A program made the translations under genes and the position numbers. Below are positions 1-7,429 of a DNA stretch of 13,287 nt, one piece after another (the stretch's first letter is position 1; each line of letters begins with the position of its first letter). The notes under the pieces are model-generated. The model worked only from the letters and a program-made list of their open reading frames with translations, was not told the DNA's origin and did no database searches. The stretch is from positions 1 through 13,287 of the forward strand of contig JAZLGI010000089.1 of NCBI GenBank assembly GCA_045616225.1, written 5' to 3'. Source of the DNA: JAZLGI01 sp045616225 (GTDB lineage: Bacteria; Spirochaetota; Spirochaetia; Sphaerochaetales; Sphaerochaetaceae).

Positions 1-1352
1 TGAAGTTCACCCATACCTGAAACTGTTGACTGCTTTGTCTCTTCGTTATAACCAACCTGGAATGTAAGGTCTTCTTCTGTAACCTTATGAAGTGAATCAT
101 TCATCTTGTCTTCTGACTTCTTATCAGCAGCAGAAATTGCAAGTGAATAAATTGGGTTTGGAAGAGCAAGAGGCTTATATACTGCTTTCTGTGTCAAATC
201 ATTTGTAAGTGTGCAGTTTGTTGAAGCAATATTTGACTTTGTAATAATTCCAATTTCACCGGCTGTGAGAGAATCTTTTTCAATAAGTTTCTTTCCAACT
301 GCAGTATAAAGTTTACCAGGCTTTTCTTTCTTTCCTACAGCAGGATTCATAAGATCTGTATCTGCTGTGATTGTACCTGTAACAACTTTGAGGAATGAGA
401 GCTTACCGGAGAACTGGTCAATAGTTGTCTTGAAACAAAGAGCAGATGCTGTACCCTCTGAAGAAATAGCAATTTTACTCTCTGAACCATCTTCTGCAAG
501 AAGAACTTCTGAACCTGATTCCGGTGTAGGGAAGTTTTCTGCAATGTGGTTGAGAAGGCTTGTAATACCTGAACCGTTTGCAGTACATCCGCAGAATACA
601 GGAACAAGAAGATTGTTCTTAAGACCTTCAAGAATTCCCTTGTGGATTTCTTCTGGTGTGAGAGACATCTCTTCAAGATACTTCTCCATGAGGTCTTCTG
701 TACCTTCTGCAGCAGATTCCATAAGAATTTCTTTATAGCTTTCTACTTCTGAAGCAAACTCTGAAGGAATATCTCCTTCCTTTTCTTTCTGACCGGCAAC
801 AAATGTAAATGCCTTTTCATTGATGAGGTCAATAACACCTTTGAACTCCGGACCGTTGCCCATAGGAATTGTTACAGGAACCAAAGCAACTTTGAATTCT
901 TCTTTGAGCTTGTTGAATGTTGCACCAAAGTCAACTCTATCTCTGTCCATCTTGTTGAGGAAAATTGCTCTTGGTTTGTTTCTTCCGTTAAGGTTTCTCC
1001 AAAGTTTAATTGTCTCAATCTGAGCGCCGTCTCTTGCATCAACAACAAGAACAGCACTTTCTGTACTTCTGAAAGCACCTGTTACTTCACCAATGAAGTC
1101 TGCTGTACCAGGAGCATCTACGAAAGTGATTGACTTTCCGTTCCATGTGCAGTTGGCAATTGCAGAATGGATTGAAATCTTACGGGCAATTTCCTCCTCT
1201 GTGTAGTCACTGGTTGTTTTTCCTGATTCTGTCTGCTCTGCTCTTGAAATAATACCTGCATAGAAAAGAATCTGATCAAGAAGTGCAGTCTTACCTGTTC
1301 CGTTATGACCAGCGATTGTTACGTTTCTTATATCCTTTGTTGAAATGCCCAT
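1..1352 (-). CDS. EF-G-like translational GTPase (EF-G II/EF-G2-like), C-terminus outside window
   Basis: Partial gene: 450 complete codons from ATG at 1352-1350, running off the left edge within the VSGMGEL motif of EF-G domain III. The start has a near-perfect Shine-Dalgarno (AGGAGG, 1358-1363). The protein opens MGISTKDIRNV and carries a G domain with P-loop GHNGTGKT (residues 15-22), G3 motif DAPGTADF (79-86) and G4 NKMD (133-136), then EF-G domain II and the start of domain III. It differs from canonical EF-G: the P-loop is not AHIDAGKT, the switch I RGIT becomes RKIS (57-60), and the catalytic His after DxPG is Thr83. These traits resemble the EF-G-like EF-G2 of Thermus and other bacteria, a family of poorly defined role. 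It lies 95 bp downstream of the spdEFG2 gene, so two EF-G paralogues are adjacent. The family is clear; the function is inferred to be translation-related. Confidence 0.9.
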   Translation of the reverse strand, partial: MGISTKDIRNVTIAGHNGTGKTALLDQILFYAGIISRAEQTESGKTTSDYTEEEIARKISIHSAIANCTWNGKSITFVDAPGTADFIGEVTGAFRSTESAVLVVDARDGAQIETIKLWRNLNGRNKPRAIFLNKMDRDRVDFGATFNKLKEEFKVALVPVTIPMGNGPEFKGVIDLINEKAFTFVAGQKEKEGDIPSEFASEVESYKEILMESAAEGTEDLMEKYLEEMSLTPEEIHKGILEGLKNNLLVPVFCGCTANGSGITSLLNHIAENFPTPESGSEVLLAEDGSESKIAISSEGTASALCFKTTIDQFSGKLSFLKVVTGTITADTDLMNPAVGKKEKPGKLYTAVGKKLIEKDSLTAGEIGIITKSNIASTNCTLTNDLTQKAVYKPLALPNPIYSLAISAADKKSEDKMNDSLHKVTEEDLTFQVGYNEETKQSTVSGMGEL

Positions 1353-1408
1353 AATTCCCTCCTAGAAATTGGCAATTAAAATACTGCGTGAAAAAACACT
1401 ACCTTTTT

Positions 1409-1438
1409 ATTAAACAAGAAAATAGTCTCTCAAGTCAA
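1409..1438 (-). promoter_or_regulatory. candidate promoter for the EF-G-like gene
   Basis: On the minus strand, TTGACT (1438-1433) is followed after 18 bp by TTTAAT (1414-1409). This lies in the 95-bp gap between the two EF-G-type genes and about 57 nt upstream of the ATG at 1352. The match is by eye; AT-rich sequence gives chance -10 boxes. It would let the EF-G-like gene be expressed independently of the upstream genes. Confidence 0.35.
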
Positions 1439-1447
1439 TTAAATAAA

Positions 1448-3487
1448 TCATGGCTTTGGAGAGAAATGATCAAACTGCATGGAGAAAGTACCCCGTCCTT
1501 GAGTACTTGACCTCAAAGCAGTTGAATAACCGAACAATTTTGCCAAAGGTGCCTGAGCATGAATATAATCTGCATTTGGTCTTGTCTCCATGCTGGAAAC
1601 TATTCCTCCGCGTGAATTGAGACTGCTTATTGTATCGCCTACATACTGATCAGGAACAACAATAGTTACATCCATTACAGGTTCCATAAGCACAGGATTT
1701 GCACCGTTTGCAGCTTCATCAAAACACATTGCTGCACAAGCCTCATAAGCAAACTCACTTGCAGTTAGCTCATTGTATTTGACATCAATTAGCTCAACTT
1801 TCATATCGCAACATTCATAACCAAGTTTTATGCCGCTTCTGAATGAATTTTCCACCCCGCGTTTGATTGCTTCAAAAAACTCTGCAGGCATAATCTTTGT
1901 GCTGCATTTATTTTCATAAACAGTACCGGATTTTGAATCTGCAGGTAATACTCTAAGAGTAAGTTCTGCCGTATTTTCCTTTCCTGCAACCATTCTTGAA
2001 AATACTTGGCTATGTGTATTTTCAGATTGAATACTTTCTCTGTAAGAAACTTGCGGATTACCTACTCTGCACTTAACTTTGAGTTCTTTTGTAAGTCTGG
2101 TTACCAAAACATCAAGATGAAGCTCTCCCATTCCGCTAATGACAATTTGACCTGTTTCTTCATTATCTTTCCAAGTAAAAGTAGGATCTTCAGAAGAAAG
2201 AATTTCAAGAGACTTCTTGAGTTTGTCCTGCTCACTTGTAGATTCCGGTTCAATTGCAATTGAAATTACAGGTTCAGGGAAGTTCATATCTTCCAGAAGT
2301 ATCTGAGAACCTTCACTTCCAATGGTATCTCCTGTCTGAGCTGCTTTGAAACCAACAATTACTCCAATATCACCGCAATGCAGTTCATCCTGTTCTTCCG
2401 GTCTGTTTGCATGCATTCTGAGTATTCTGTTGATTCTTTCTTTCTTTTTCTTGGTAATGTTAAAAATTCCAAGACTCTTTTTAAAAACTCCGCTGTAAAC
2501 TCTTACAAAACAAAGAGGTCCTGCCTGATTATCATACTGAATTTTGAAAACAAGAGCCAAAGGTGCACCCTTTGGATCGTTTTTTACATTCACTTCTTCA
2601 TTTTTCTTTACAGAAATTCCAACTGCAGGAGGAATATCATTTGGAGAAGGAAGTAAATCAACAACTCCGTCTAAAAGACACTGCACACCTATGTTCTTTA
2701 AAGAAGATCCGCAGAAAACAGGCAAAAGAGTATGTTCCAGTGTACATTTTCTTAATACAGACATAATCATTTCCACCGGAATCTCTTCACCTGAGAAATA
2801 CAAATCTGTAATCTCATCACTGAAATTGGAAACACTGTCTATTAATTTCTCATGCCATTTTTCTGCATCTTGAGCCATATTTTGCGGAATATCGTTGTAA
2901 GAATAGTTGTAACCGTCTGTATTCTGGTCAAAAACAACCATTTTCATCTTAAGAAGATCTATTATTCCTTCAAAATGACTTTCACTTCCAACAGGAATAA
3001 ACAAAGGAACAGGAGTTTCTCCCAGCTTTGATGCAATATCTTCCAAGACAGAATAGAAATTTGCTCCCATTCTATCCATTTTGTTAATGAATGCAATTCT
3101 TGGAACTTTATAAGTGTCTGCCTGACGCCAAACAGTTTCACTCTGCGGTTCTACTCCCCCAACAGCACAAAACACACCAACGGCACCATCTAAGACTCTT
3201 AGAGAACGTTCTACCTCAGCTGTAAAGTCTACGTGACCCGGAGTATCAATGATGTTTATCTGGTAATCCTTCCAGTAACAGGTTGTAGCAGCACTTGTAA
3301 TTGTAATTCCACGGTCCTGCTCCTGTTCCATCCAGTCCATTGTTGCTTCACCGTTGTCTACCTCACCTATTTTGTGATTTTCACCGGTATAAAAGAGAAT
3401 TCTTTCTGTAGTTGTTGTTTTTCCGGCATCAATATGAGCCATGATGCCAATATTTCTGATTTTGTTGGTATCTATTTCACTTTGCAT
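1448..3487 (-). CDS. fusA2: elongation factor G, spdEFG2 type (probable ribosome-recycling EF-G)
   Basis: A complete 679-residue EF-G family GTPase. The G domain is fully canonical: P-loop AHIDAGKT (17-24), switch I RGIT (59-62), DTPGH with catalytic His85 (81-85), NKMD (135-138) and GSSLKNIGVQ (260-269). Domain II covers about 305-395, domain III contains SGMGELH (451-457), domain IV starts near 479, and domain V ends in QGRGTFSMQFDHF. In domain IV the glycine-rich loop of translocating EF-G (SGGRGQYG-like) is absent; residues 495-505 read VFSRMVAGKEN instead. This is the spdEFG2 pattern. The Borrelia burgdorferi EF-G2 of this group was shown to act only in ribosome recycling with RRF, not in translocation, so recycling is the inferred role. 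The ATG at 3487 has no strong Shine-Dalgarno, but the P-type ATPase gene ends only 37 bp upstream, so translational coupling is possible. A separate translocating EF-G gene should exist elsewhere in the genome. Confidence 0.9.
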   Translation of the reverse strand: MQSEIDTNKIRNIGIMAHIDAGKTTTTERILFYTGENHKIGEVDNGEATMDWMEQEQDRGITITSAATTCYWKDYQINIIDTPGHVDFTAEVERSLRVLDGAVGVFCAVGGVEPQSETVWRQADTYKVPRIAFINKMDRMGANFYSVLEDIASKLGETPVPLFIPVGSESHFEGIIDLLKMKMVVFDQNTDGYNYSYNDIPQNMAQDAEKWHEKLIDSVSNFSDEITDLYFSGEEIPVEMIMSVLRKCTLEHTLLPVFCGSSLKNIGVQCLLDGVVDLLPSPNDIPPAVGISVKKNEEVNVKNDPKGAPLALVFKIQYDNQAGPLCFVRVYSGVFKKSLGIFNITKKKKERINRILRMHANRPEEQDELHCGDIGVIVGFKAAQTGDTIGSEGSQILLEDMNFPEPVISIAIEPESTSEQDKLKKSLEILSSEDPTFTWKDNEETGQIVISGMGELHLDVLVTRLTKELKVKCRVGNPQVSYRESIQSENTHSQVFSRMVAGKENTAELTLRVLPADSKSGTVYENKCSTKIMPAEFFEAIKRGVENSFRSGIKLGYECCDMKVELIDVKYNELTASEFAYEACAAMCFDEAANGANPVLMEPVMDVTIVVPDQYVGDTISSLNSRGGIVSSMETRPNADYIHAQAPLAKLFGYSTALRSSTQGRGTFSMQFDHFSPKP

Positions 3488-3524
3488 GAAAATGACTTTA
3501 CCATAAAGATATAAATAAGAAAAG

Positions 3525-5369
3525 TCAGAATCTCAAAGCTCTCAGAGAATTTACAATACAGATAAGGCACACTCCTACATCAGCAAAAACAGCCAGTGAC
3601 ATTGTTGCAAATCCAAATCCGGCCAGAACCATACATAAGATTTTAAAGGTAAGTGCAATCCCAATATTCTGCTTTGCTATGGCAACAGTCTTCTTTGCAG
3701 CTCCAAAAGCAAAAGGAATTTTTGAAATTTCATCTTTCATAATTACAATTCCACTGGCAGAAATTGCACTGTCACTTCCGCCTTTACCCATTGAAAGGCC
3801 TGTATGGGCAGAAATCAGAACCGGAGCGTCATTAATTCCGTCCCCTACAAATGCAGTTCTATTCTCACAACTTAACTCATTGACCACTTTAACTTTTTCC
3901 AAAGGAAGTAGTTCTGCATAAAAACAGTCTGTTCCGGCCTCTTCAGAAACAGATTTAACTGATTCTTCTGTATCTCCACTCAAAATCACTGTTTTCTTTA
4001 TTTCCATTTGCTTTAGTTTCTTTACGGCAGAAGCAACCCCATCTTTCAAAGAATCCTTTAACAAAACAGAACCCACATTGCTTTCATTAATATAGAGAGA
4101 AACTACAGAATCTTTACCTGTTTTCTCATCTGTTTCTCCAAATCTTCCGCATTTTGCAGACACTTTTTTACCAGCGACTTCAACACGCCCCTCAATTCCC
4201 TTTCCGGGAACCTCTTTCAATTCCGATACAAACAACAAAGATGCTCCCTGTTTTTGACAATAGTCACAAACAGCTTTTGCAAGAGGATGATTGCTGTTGT
4301 TTTCAAGACTGTACAAAACAGACAAGTGTTCTGTTTCCGTTAAAGAACACTTTGTTACTTTGAATTTACCTTCTGTAAGTGTTCCCGTTTTATCAAATGC
4401 AAAAACCTGTGTTTCTGCCAAAGTCTCAATATGATTTGAACCTTTAACCAAAATACCGTTCTTTGCAAAACAACCTATTCCTGCAAAAAAAGTAAGAGGA
4501 ACAGAAATTACAAGGGCGCAAGGACAGCTTATTACCAAAAACTCAAGAGCTCTGTACAACCACTCATGGAAATCACCTCCGACCAATACAGGAATAACTG
4601 CAACAGCTACTGCAATACCAAAAACAGACGGAGTATAAACCTTTGCAAATCTTGTAATGAAACTTTCTACATGGGATTTCTTTTCTTTTGCTTTTTCCAC
4701 CAGTTCAAGAATCTTGCTTACAGCGCTTTCTTTAAAATAAGAAGTACATTCCATTTCTACAGGAGAATCTGTAACTACTGAACCGGACAAAACTTCTGAA
4801 CCTTCTTTAACAAGTACAGGTAGACTCTCTCCTGTAAGAGCAGAAGTATCCAGATAACAAGTTCCGTAGACAATCTTTCCATCTACAGGAATTTTCTCCC
4901 CTGGCAGAACCCTTAAAATCATTCCAACTTCTACGTCTTCAGGTTTTATTTTTTCAAAAGAAGTGCCAACTTTAACATTTGCATAAGGAGAAACAAGATT
5001 CATGGCCTTTTCTATGTTTCTTACAGAAGAATCAACAGCAGCATCCTGAGCAGACTCACCTATCATATAAAGCATCATTACGGCAACTGCTTCTTTGTAG
5101 TCTCCAAGTAAAACAGCGCCAACAGAAGCAATACTCATAAGAAAGTTTTCATCAAAGATAACACCATGAAACAGGTTCTTTACAGCTTCAAATAGAACAT
5201 CATAACCAAAAACCAAATAACTTATAACATAACAGAGAATATAATAAAATCTACTGAAACCTGCCTTCTCAAAATAAAGAGCCAAAGCAAGGAACAAAAT
5301 ACCTGCACCAAATCTAAATAGAGTTTGTTTTAAACTTTTATCTTCATGTTCATGATGATGTTCTGACAT
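3525..5369 (-). CDS. heavy-metal P1B-type ATPase (Zn/Cd/Pb exporter-like)
   Basis: A 614-residue integral inner-membrane pump predicted to export divalent soft metals using ATP. Visible motifs are the actuator TGES (179-182), the membrane metal-site CPC (282-284), the phosphorylation site DKTGTLT (Asp326), the nucleotide-binding HP (361-362) and the hinge GDGINDAP (509-516). In the last membrane helices Asn568, Lys576 and Asp597-x-Gly match the P1B-2 (ZntA/CadA) signature, favouring Zn2+/Cd2+/Pb2+ over Cu+. There is no N-terminal HMA domain with a GMTCxxC motif. Instead the protein begins MSEHHHEHED, a short His/acidic tail that could bind metal. The ATG at 5369 has a Shine-Dalgarno GGAG (5378-5381), spaced 8 nt. 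It sits between the beta-barrel gene (52 bp upstream) and fusA2 (37 bp downstream), probably co-transcribed. No metal-responsive regulator is seen in the window. Substrate is inferred from motifs only. Confidence 0.93.
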   Translation of the reverse strand: MSEHHHEHEDKSLKQTLFRFGAGILFLALALYFEKAGFSRFYYILCYVISYLVFGYDVLFEAVKNLFHGVIFDENFLMSIASVGAVLLGDYKEAVAVMMLYMIGESAQDAAVDSSVRNIEKAMNLVSPYANVKVGTSFEKIKPEDVEVGMILRVLPGEKIPVDGKIVYGTCYLDTSALTGESLPVLVKEGSEVLSGSVVTDSPVEMECTSYFKESAVSKILELVEKAKEKKSHVESFITRFAKVYTPSVFGIAVAVAVIPVLVGGDFHEWLYRALEFLVISCPCALVISVPLTFFAGIGCFAKNGILVKGSNHIETLAETQVFAFDKTGTLTEGKFKVTKCSLTETEHLSVLYSLENNSNHPLAKAVCDYCQKQGASLLFVSELKEVPGKGIEGRVEVAGKKVSAKCGRFGETDEKTGKDSVVSLYINESNVGSVLLKDSLKDGVASAVKKLKQMEIKKTVILSGDTEESVKSVSEEAGTDCFYAELLPLEKVKVVNELSCENRTAFVGDGINDAPVLISAHTGLSMGKGGSDSAISASGIVIMKDEISKIPFAFGAAKKTVAIAKQNIGIALTFKILCMVLAGFGFATMSLAVFADVGVCLICIVNSLRALRF

Positions 5370-5421
5370 TTATTTCACTCCAGAGTAAATTTAATATTAA
5401 AATGGTTATTAAACAAATGAA

Positions 5422-6837
5422 TTAGATATCAATTCCTGCTTTTAAACCAATTCCAATTACAGGGGAAATCTTGCTTCCTTTAGGATAATCGTTTTTAAGT
5501 ATAGGAAGATACATGATTCCTCCGTAGACATTTAGCTGAAAAGCTGTGATATCACTGGTCAAAAGCCCTTCAGGGAAAATTAACGCGCCAACGGAAAAAT
5601 CTGTCAGCGGAGAAAGATAATCTACGTTTACATTTGAAGGGTATGAAGAATCCTTTATGGTATTTGTCAAATCTGTCTGTCTCCATCTGGCAAAACCTAC
5701 AGATGCAGACAGATAAGGTGTGAGCCAACCTTCTGCATCTTTTAATTCAAAGAAGTATTTTCCGCCAAAAAGGAAAAATGAATTGTTTTTCTTTCTCCTA
5801 GGTTCTTTTTCAAAGTCTGCCAACAACTCATCAACTGTGTCCAAAGGCTGACCTGAAACATTTGAATCTTCAAAGAATACAGACCATTTCTGATTTATCT
5901 TGTACTCAAACGCAATTGAAGTATACAAATCTACAAAGCAAGTTTTAGTACCAATATAGAAACTTGAATTTGTTTCTTTCCAATTTGGGTCCCTTAAGAA
6001 ACACATAGGGTCAACAGTAATGATTCCGTAACCGTAGTCAGAAAGTATTGAATTGAAATATTCCACAGCAAAGAGACCTGTATCTACCTTAAACCCAAGC
6101 CTGTAACCGTTCAAATGCTCAGAAAAAAGTTTTTCTGTTTTGCTGTCAGAAAAAGACTGATTAATTGAGTAGCCCAAGTTTAAGGTAAAAGGAATTGTAA
6201 GATTATTTGCCAATGCAATATTGAGACTGAAACATTCTTCTGCTCTGAATTTCTGAGTAGCAATTATATCTGCTTGGGCAGACAGCTTTAAAATATTGTT
6301 CTCAAATCTGTAAAAGTCATAAGTAAAATCCAACTGTCCGCCAAACATTGTAAGGACTTTTACGTTTGAAGAATCATAAGGTATATAAACAGGATGAATT
6401 TTTCTTAATTCATGAGTCCAGTTTTGAAAATATTGAAGATTTGCATTACCTGCAAAAGCAAGTCCAATCTTAGGACTTAGAGAAAACTCAAAATTTTCAC
6501 CTAATAAGAAGTCAAAACTGTAACTTCCCAAAAGCTTAATAGAATCATATCTTCCGTTGTACCATTCATCAGAAGGGTCACATTTTATTGTCTCGTTTGT
6601 TACATCCCATGAATCTTTCCATCCTCTGTTTGTAACAGAATCAAGGAAAAGCTTTACATCCCATCTGTCAGATGCAATGCCAACTACTTCTGAATAAGAC
6701 AGTTGGTCATCATCATTTCTTGAAAAGCCAAATGAAAACATGTCATTTCCAAGACCTATTATTAAACGCTGAGGAACTACAGCAAAAGCATTGAAAAATA
6801 AGAGAAGAAGCAAAATTATCAGGCCAAATTTCTTCAT
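5422..6837 (-). CDS. outer-membrane beta-barrel protein, LpxR-like (DUF2219-type) with C-terminal extension
   Basis: A 471-residue exported protein. Residues 1-19 form a signal peptide (MKK, then a Leu/Ile-rich core, FNAFA), and the rest alternates short polar/aromatic strands with turns, ending in GIGLKAGIDI like a closing barrel strand. Several positions recall the lipid A 3'-O-deacylase LpxR: Asn31-Asp32 just inside the mature N-terminus, an acidic stretch and Tyr-Ser (Asp42-44, Tyr48, Ser49), and Gln-Asn-x-x-His (138-142), in the order and spacing of the LpxR Asn9/Asp10, Ser34 and His122 catalytic set. A later YRLGF...SDYGYG segment resembles the end of the LpxR barrel. LpxR is about 320 residues long; here roughly 170 more strand-like residues follow. 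The assignment rests on pattern matching, not a search, and the substrate is unknown. The start has no Shine-Dalgarno; a promoter-like pair lies 6 nt upstream. A generic treponemal outer-membrane protein is the alternative. Confidence 0.8.
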   Translation of the reverse strand: MKKFGLIILLLLLFFNAFAVVPQRLIIGLGNDMFSFGFSRNDDDQLSYSEVVGIASDRWDVKLFLDSVTNRGWKDSWDVTNETIKCDPSDEWYNGRYDSIKLLGSYSFDFLLGENFEFSLSPKIGLAFAGNANLQYFQNWTHELRKIHPVYIPYDSSNVKVLTMFGGQLDFTYDFYRFENNILKLSAQADIIATQKFRAEECFSLNIALANNLTIPFTLNLGYSINQSFSDSKTEKLFSEHLNGYRLGFKVDTGLFAVEYFNSILSDYGYGIITVDPMCFLRDPNWKETNSSFYIGTKTCFVDLYTSIAFEYKINQKWSVFFEDSNVSGQPLDTVDELLADFEKEPRRKKNNSFFLFGGKYFFELKDAEGWLTPYLSASVGFARWRQTDLTNTIKDSSYPSNVNVDYLSPLTDFSVGALIFPEGLLTSDITAFQLNVYGGIMYLPILKNDYPKGSKISPVIGIGLKAGIDI

Positions 6838-6843
6838 GTTTCA

Positions 6844-6872
6844 AGCATACTTTAAAAAACTTAGTTAATCAA
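6844..6872 (-). promoter_or_regulatory. candidate promoter for the LpxR-like gene, implying a leaderless start
   Basis: On the minus strand, TTGATT (6872-6867), a 17-bp spacer and TATGCT (6849-6844) precede the ATG at 6837 by 6 nt. Transcription from this promoter would begin at or next to the A of the start codon. No Shine-Dalgarno is visible upstream of this ATG, which agrees with a leaderless mRNA. Found by eye; another promoter further upstream is possible. Confidence 0.35.
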
Positions 6873-6886
6873 ACTTAAAAAACGTG

Positions 6887-6914
6887 TTGACATTCCAATC
6901 AAAGTTTTGATAAT
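6887..6914 (+). promoter_or_regulatory. sigma70-type promoter of the tRNA-Lys/tRNA-Glu unit
   Basis: A perfect -35 TTGACA (6887-6892), a 16-bp spacer and GATAAT (6909-6914, five of six consensus bases) lie 20 nt upstream of the mature tRNA-Lys 5' end. Position and strength fit a stable-RNA promoter giving a short 5' leader to be removed by RNase P. Confidence 0.75.
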
Positions 6915-6934
6915 GTACTGCTGTTGCGAAAGAA

Positions 6935-7007
6935 GGGCCAATAGCTCAGTAGGTAGAGCAACGCCCTTTTAAGGCGTGGGTCGTTGGTTCGAACCCAACT
7001 TGGCTCA
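6935..7007 (+). tRNA. tRNA-Lys (anticodon UUU)
   Basis: A 73-nt cloverleaf. The acceptor stem is GGGCCAA paired with TTGGCTC, the D arm contains AGCTCAGTAGGTAGAGC, the anticodon stem ACGCC/GGCGT closes the loop CTTTTAA with anticodon TTT, and the T arm is GTTGG TTCGAAC CCAAC. The discriminator is A. The 3' CCA is not encoded (TTC follows), so CCA addition by nucleotidyltransferase is required. Confidence 0.97.
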
Positions 7008-7020
7008 TTCTTAAACACAC

Positions 7021-7092
7021 GTCCCCCTCGTCTAGTGGTTAGGACAACGGGTTTTCATCCCGTCAACGCCAGTTCGATCCTGGCGGGGGATG
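7021..7092 (+). tRNA. tRNA-Glu (anticodon UUC)
   Basis: A 72-nt cloverleaf, 13 nt after tRNA-Lys. The acceptor stem GTCCCCC pairs with GGGGGAT (one G-T pair at the end), the anticodon stem ACGGG/CCCGT closes the loop TTTTCAT with anticodon TTC, and the T arm is GCCAG TTCGATC CTGGC. The discriminator is G, as usual for tRNA-Glu. CCA is not encoded. It is evidently co-transcribed with tRNA-Lys and followed directly by a terminator. Confidence 0.97.
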
Positions 7093-7095
7093 TAG

Positions 7096-7122
7096 AGGCT
7101 TCCGAAAAGGAAGCCTTTTTTT
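7096..7122 (+). terminator. intrinsic terminator of the tRNA unit
   Basis: An 8-bp perfect stem, AGGCTTCC (7096-7103) with GGAAGCCT (7109-7116), closes a GAAAA loop and is followed by a run of T (7116-7122). It begins 4 nt after the tRNA-Glu 3' end, so it both ends transcription and insulates the downstream DUF4160 gene. Confidence 0.92.
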
Positions 7123-7192
7123 GTTTAATTGCATTAAGAATAGAATGGACTTTTATCTTTTTTTAGATGATATTATATATTAGGATTTCCGT

Positions 7193-7429
7193 ATGCCAAC
7201 AGTATTTATTGAAGGAAGTTATAGATTTTACTTTTTCTCAAGAGAAGAATCACGAAGGCATATTCATGTGTCTTGTCCTGACGGTGAGGTTAAATTTTGG
7301 ATTGAACCAAAAGTTGAGGTTGCAAAAGTAATAAACCTTTCTGATTCAGATGTCGCTAAAATACAGAAAACAATAGAACGTAGATTGGAGGAGATTAATG
7401 AAAGTTGGAACAAGCATTTTGCTTACTAA
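7193..7429 (+). CDS. DUF4160 domain protein (first gene of a DUF4160/DUF2442 pair)
   Basis: A 78-residue cytoplasmic protein with no signal peptide. It fits the DUF4160 pattern: MPTVFIEG at the N-terminus, an RFYFFSREE strand, the conserved basic/His element RRHIHV (21-26; PPHFHV in many members), a strand with Trp36, and a C-terminal helix (52-75). No enzymatic residues are established for the family. The ATG at 7193 has an AGGA (7182-7185) 7 nt upstream. The next gene, of DUF2442 type, starts inside its last codons, a pairing seen in many bacteria and often listed as a putative toxin-antitoxin module. Which protein would be the toxin is not established. Only a weak TATTAT-type -10 is seen upstream, after the tRNA terminator. 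Confidence 0.85.
   Translation: MPTVFIEGSYRFYFFSREESRRHIHVSCPDGEVKFWIEPKVEVAKVINLSDSDVAKIQKTIERRLEEINESWNKHFAY
7387..7393 (+). promoter_or_regulatory. Shine-Dalgarno for the DUF2442 gene, embedded in the DUF4160 gene
   Basis: GGAGGAG lies within the DUF4160 coding sequence 4 nt before the internal ATG at 7398. It decides the DUF2442 start and suggests that the second protein is translated efficiently and coupled to the first. Confidence 0.75.

Noticed and set aside
367..738. Plus-strand frame of 123 codons near the left edge
   Set aside because: It is antisense to the EF-G-like gene, whose domains read through without interruption on the minus strand.
5391..5402. TTTAATATTAAA palindrome between the barrel and ATPase genes
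   Set aside because: Pure A/T sequence of this length is common by chance in such AT-rich DNA and has no flanking support.
6984..7166. 60-codon plus-strand frame across the tRNA genes
   Set aside because: It lies over tRNA-Lys, tRNA-Glu and the terminator, so it is a shadow of structured RNA genes.
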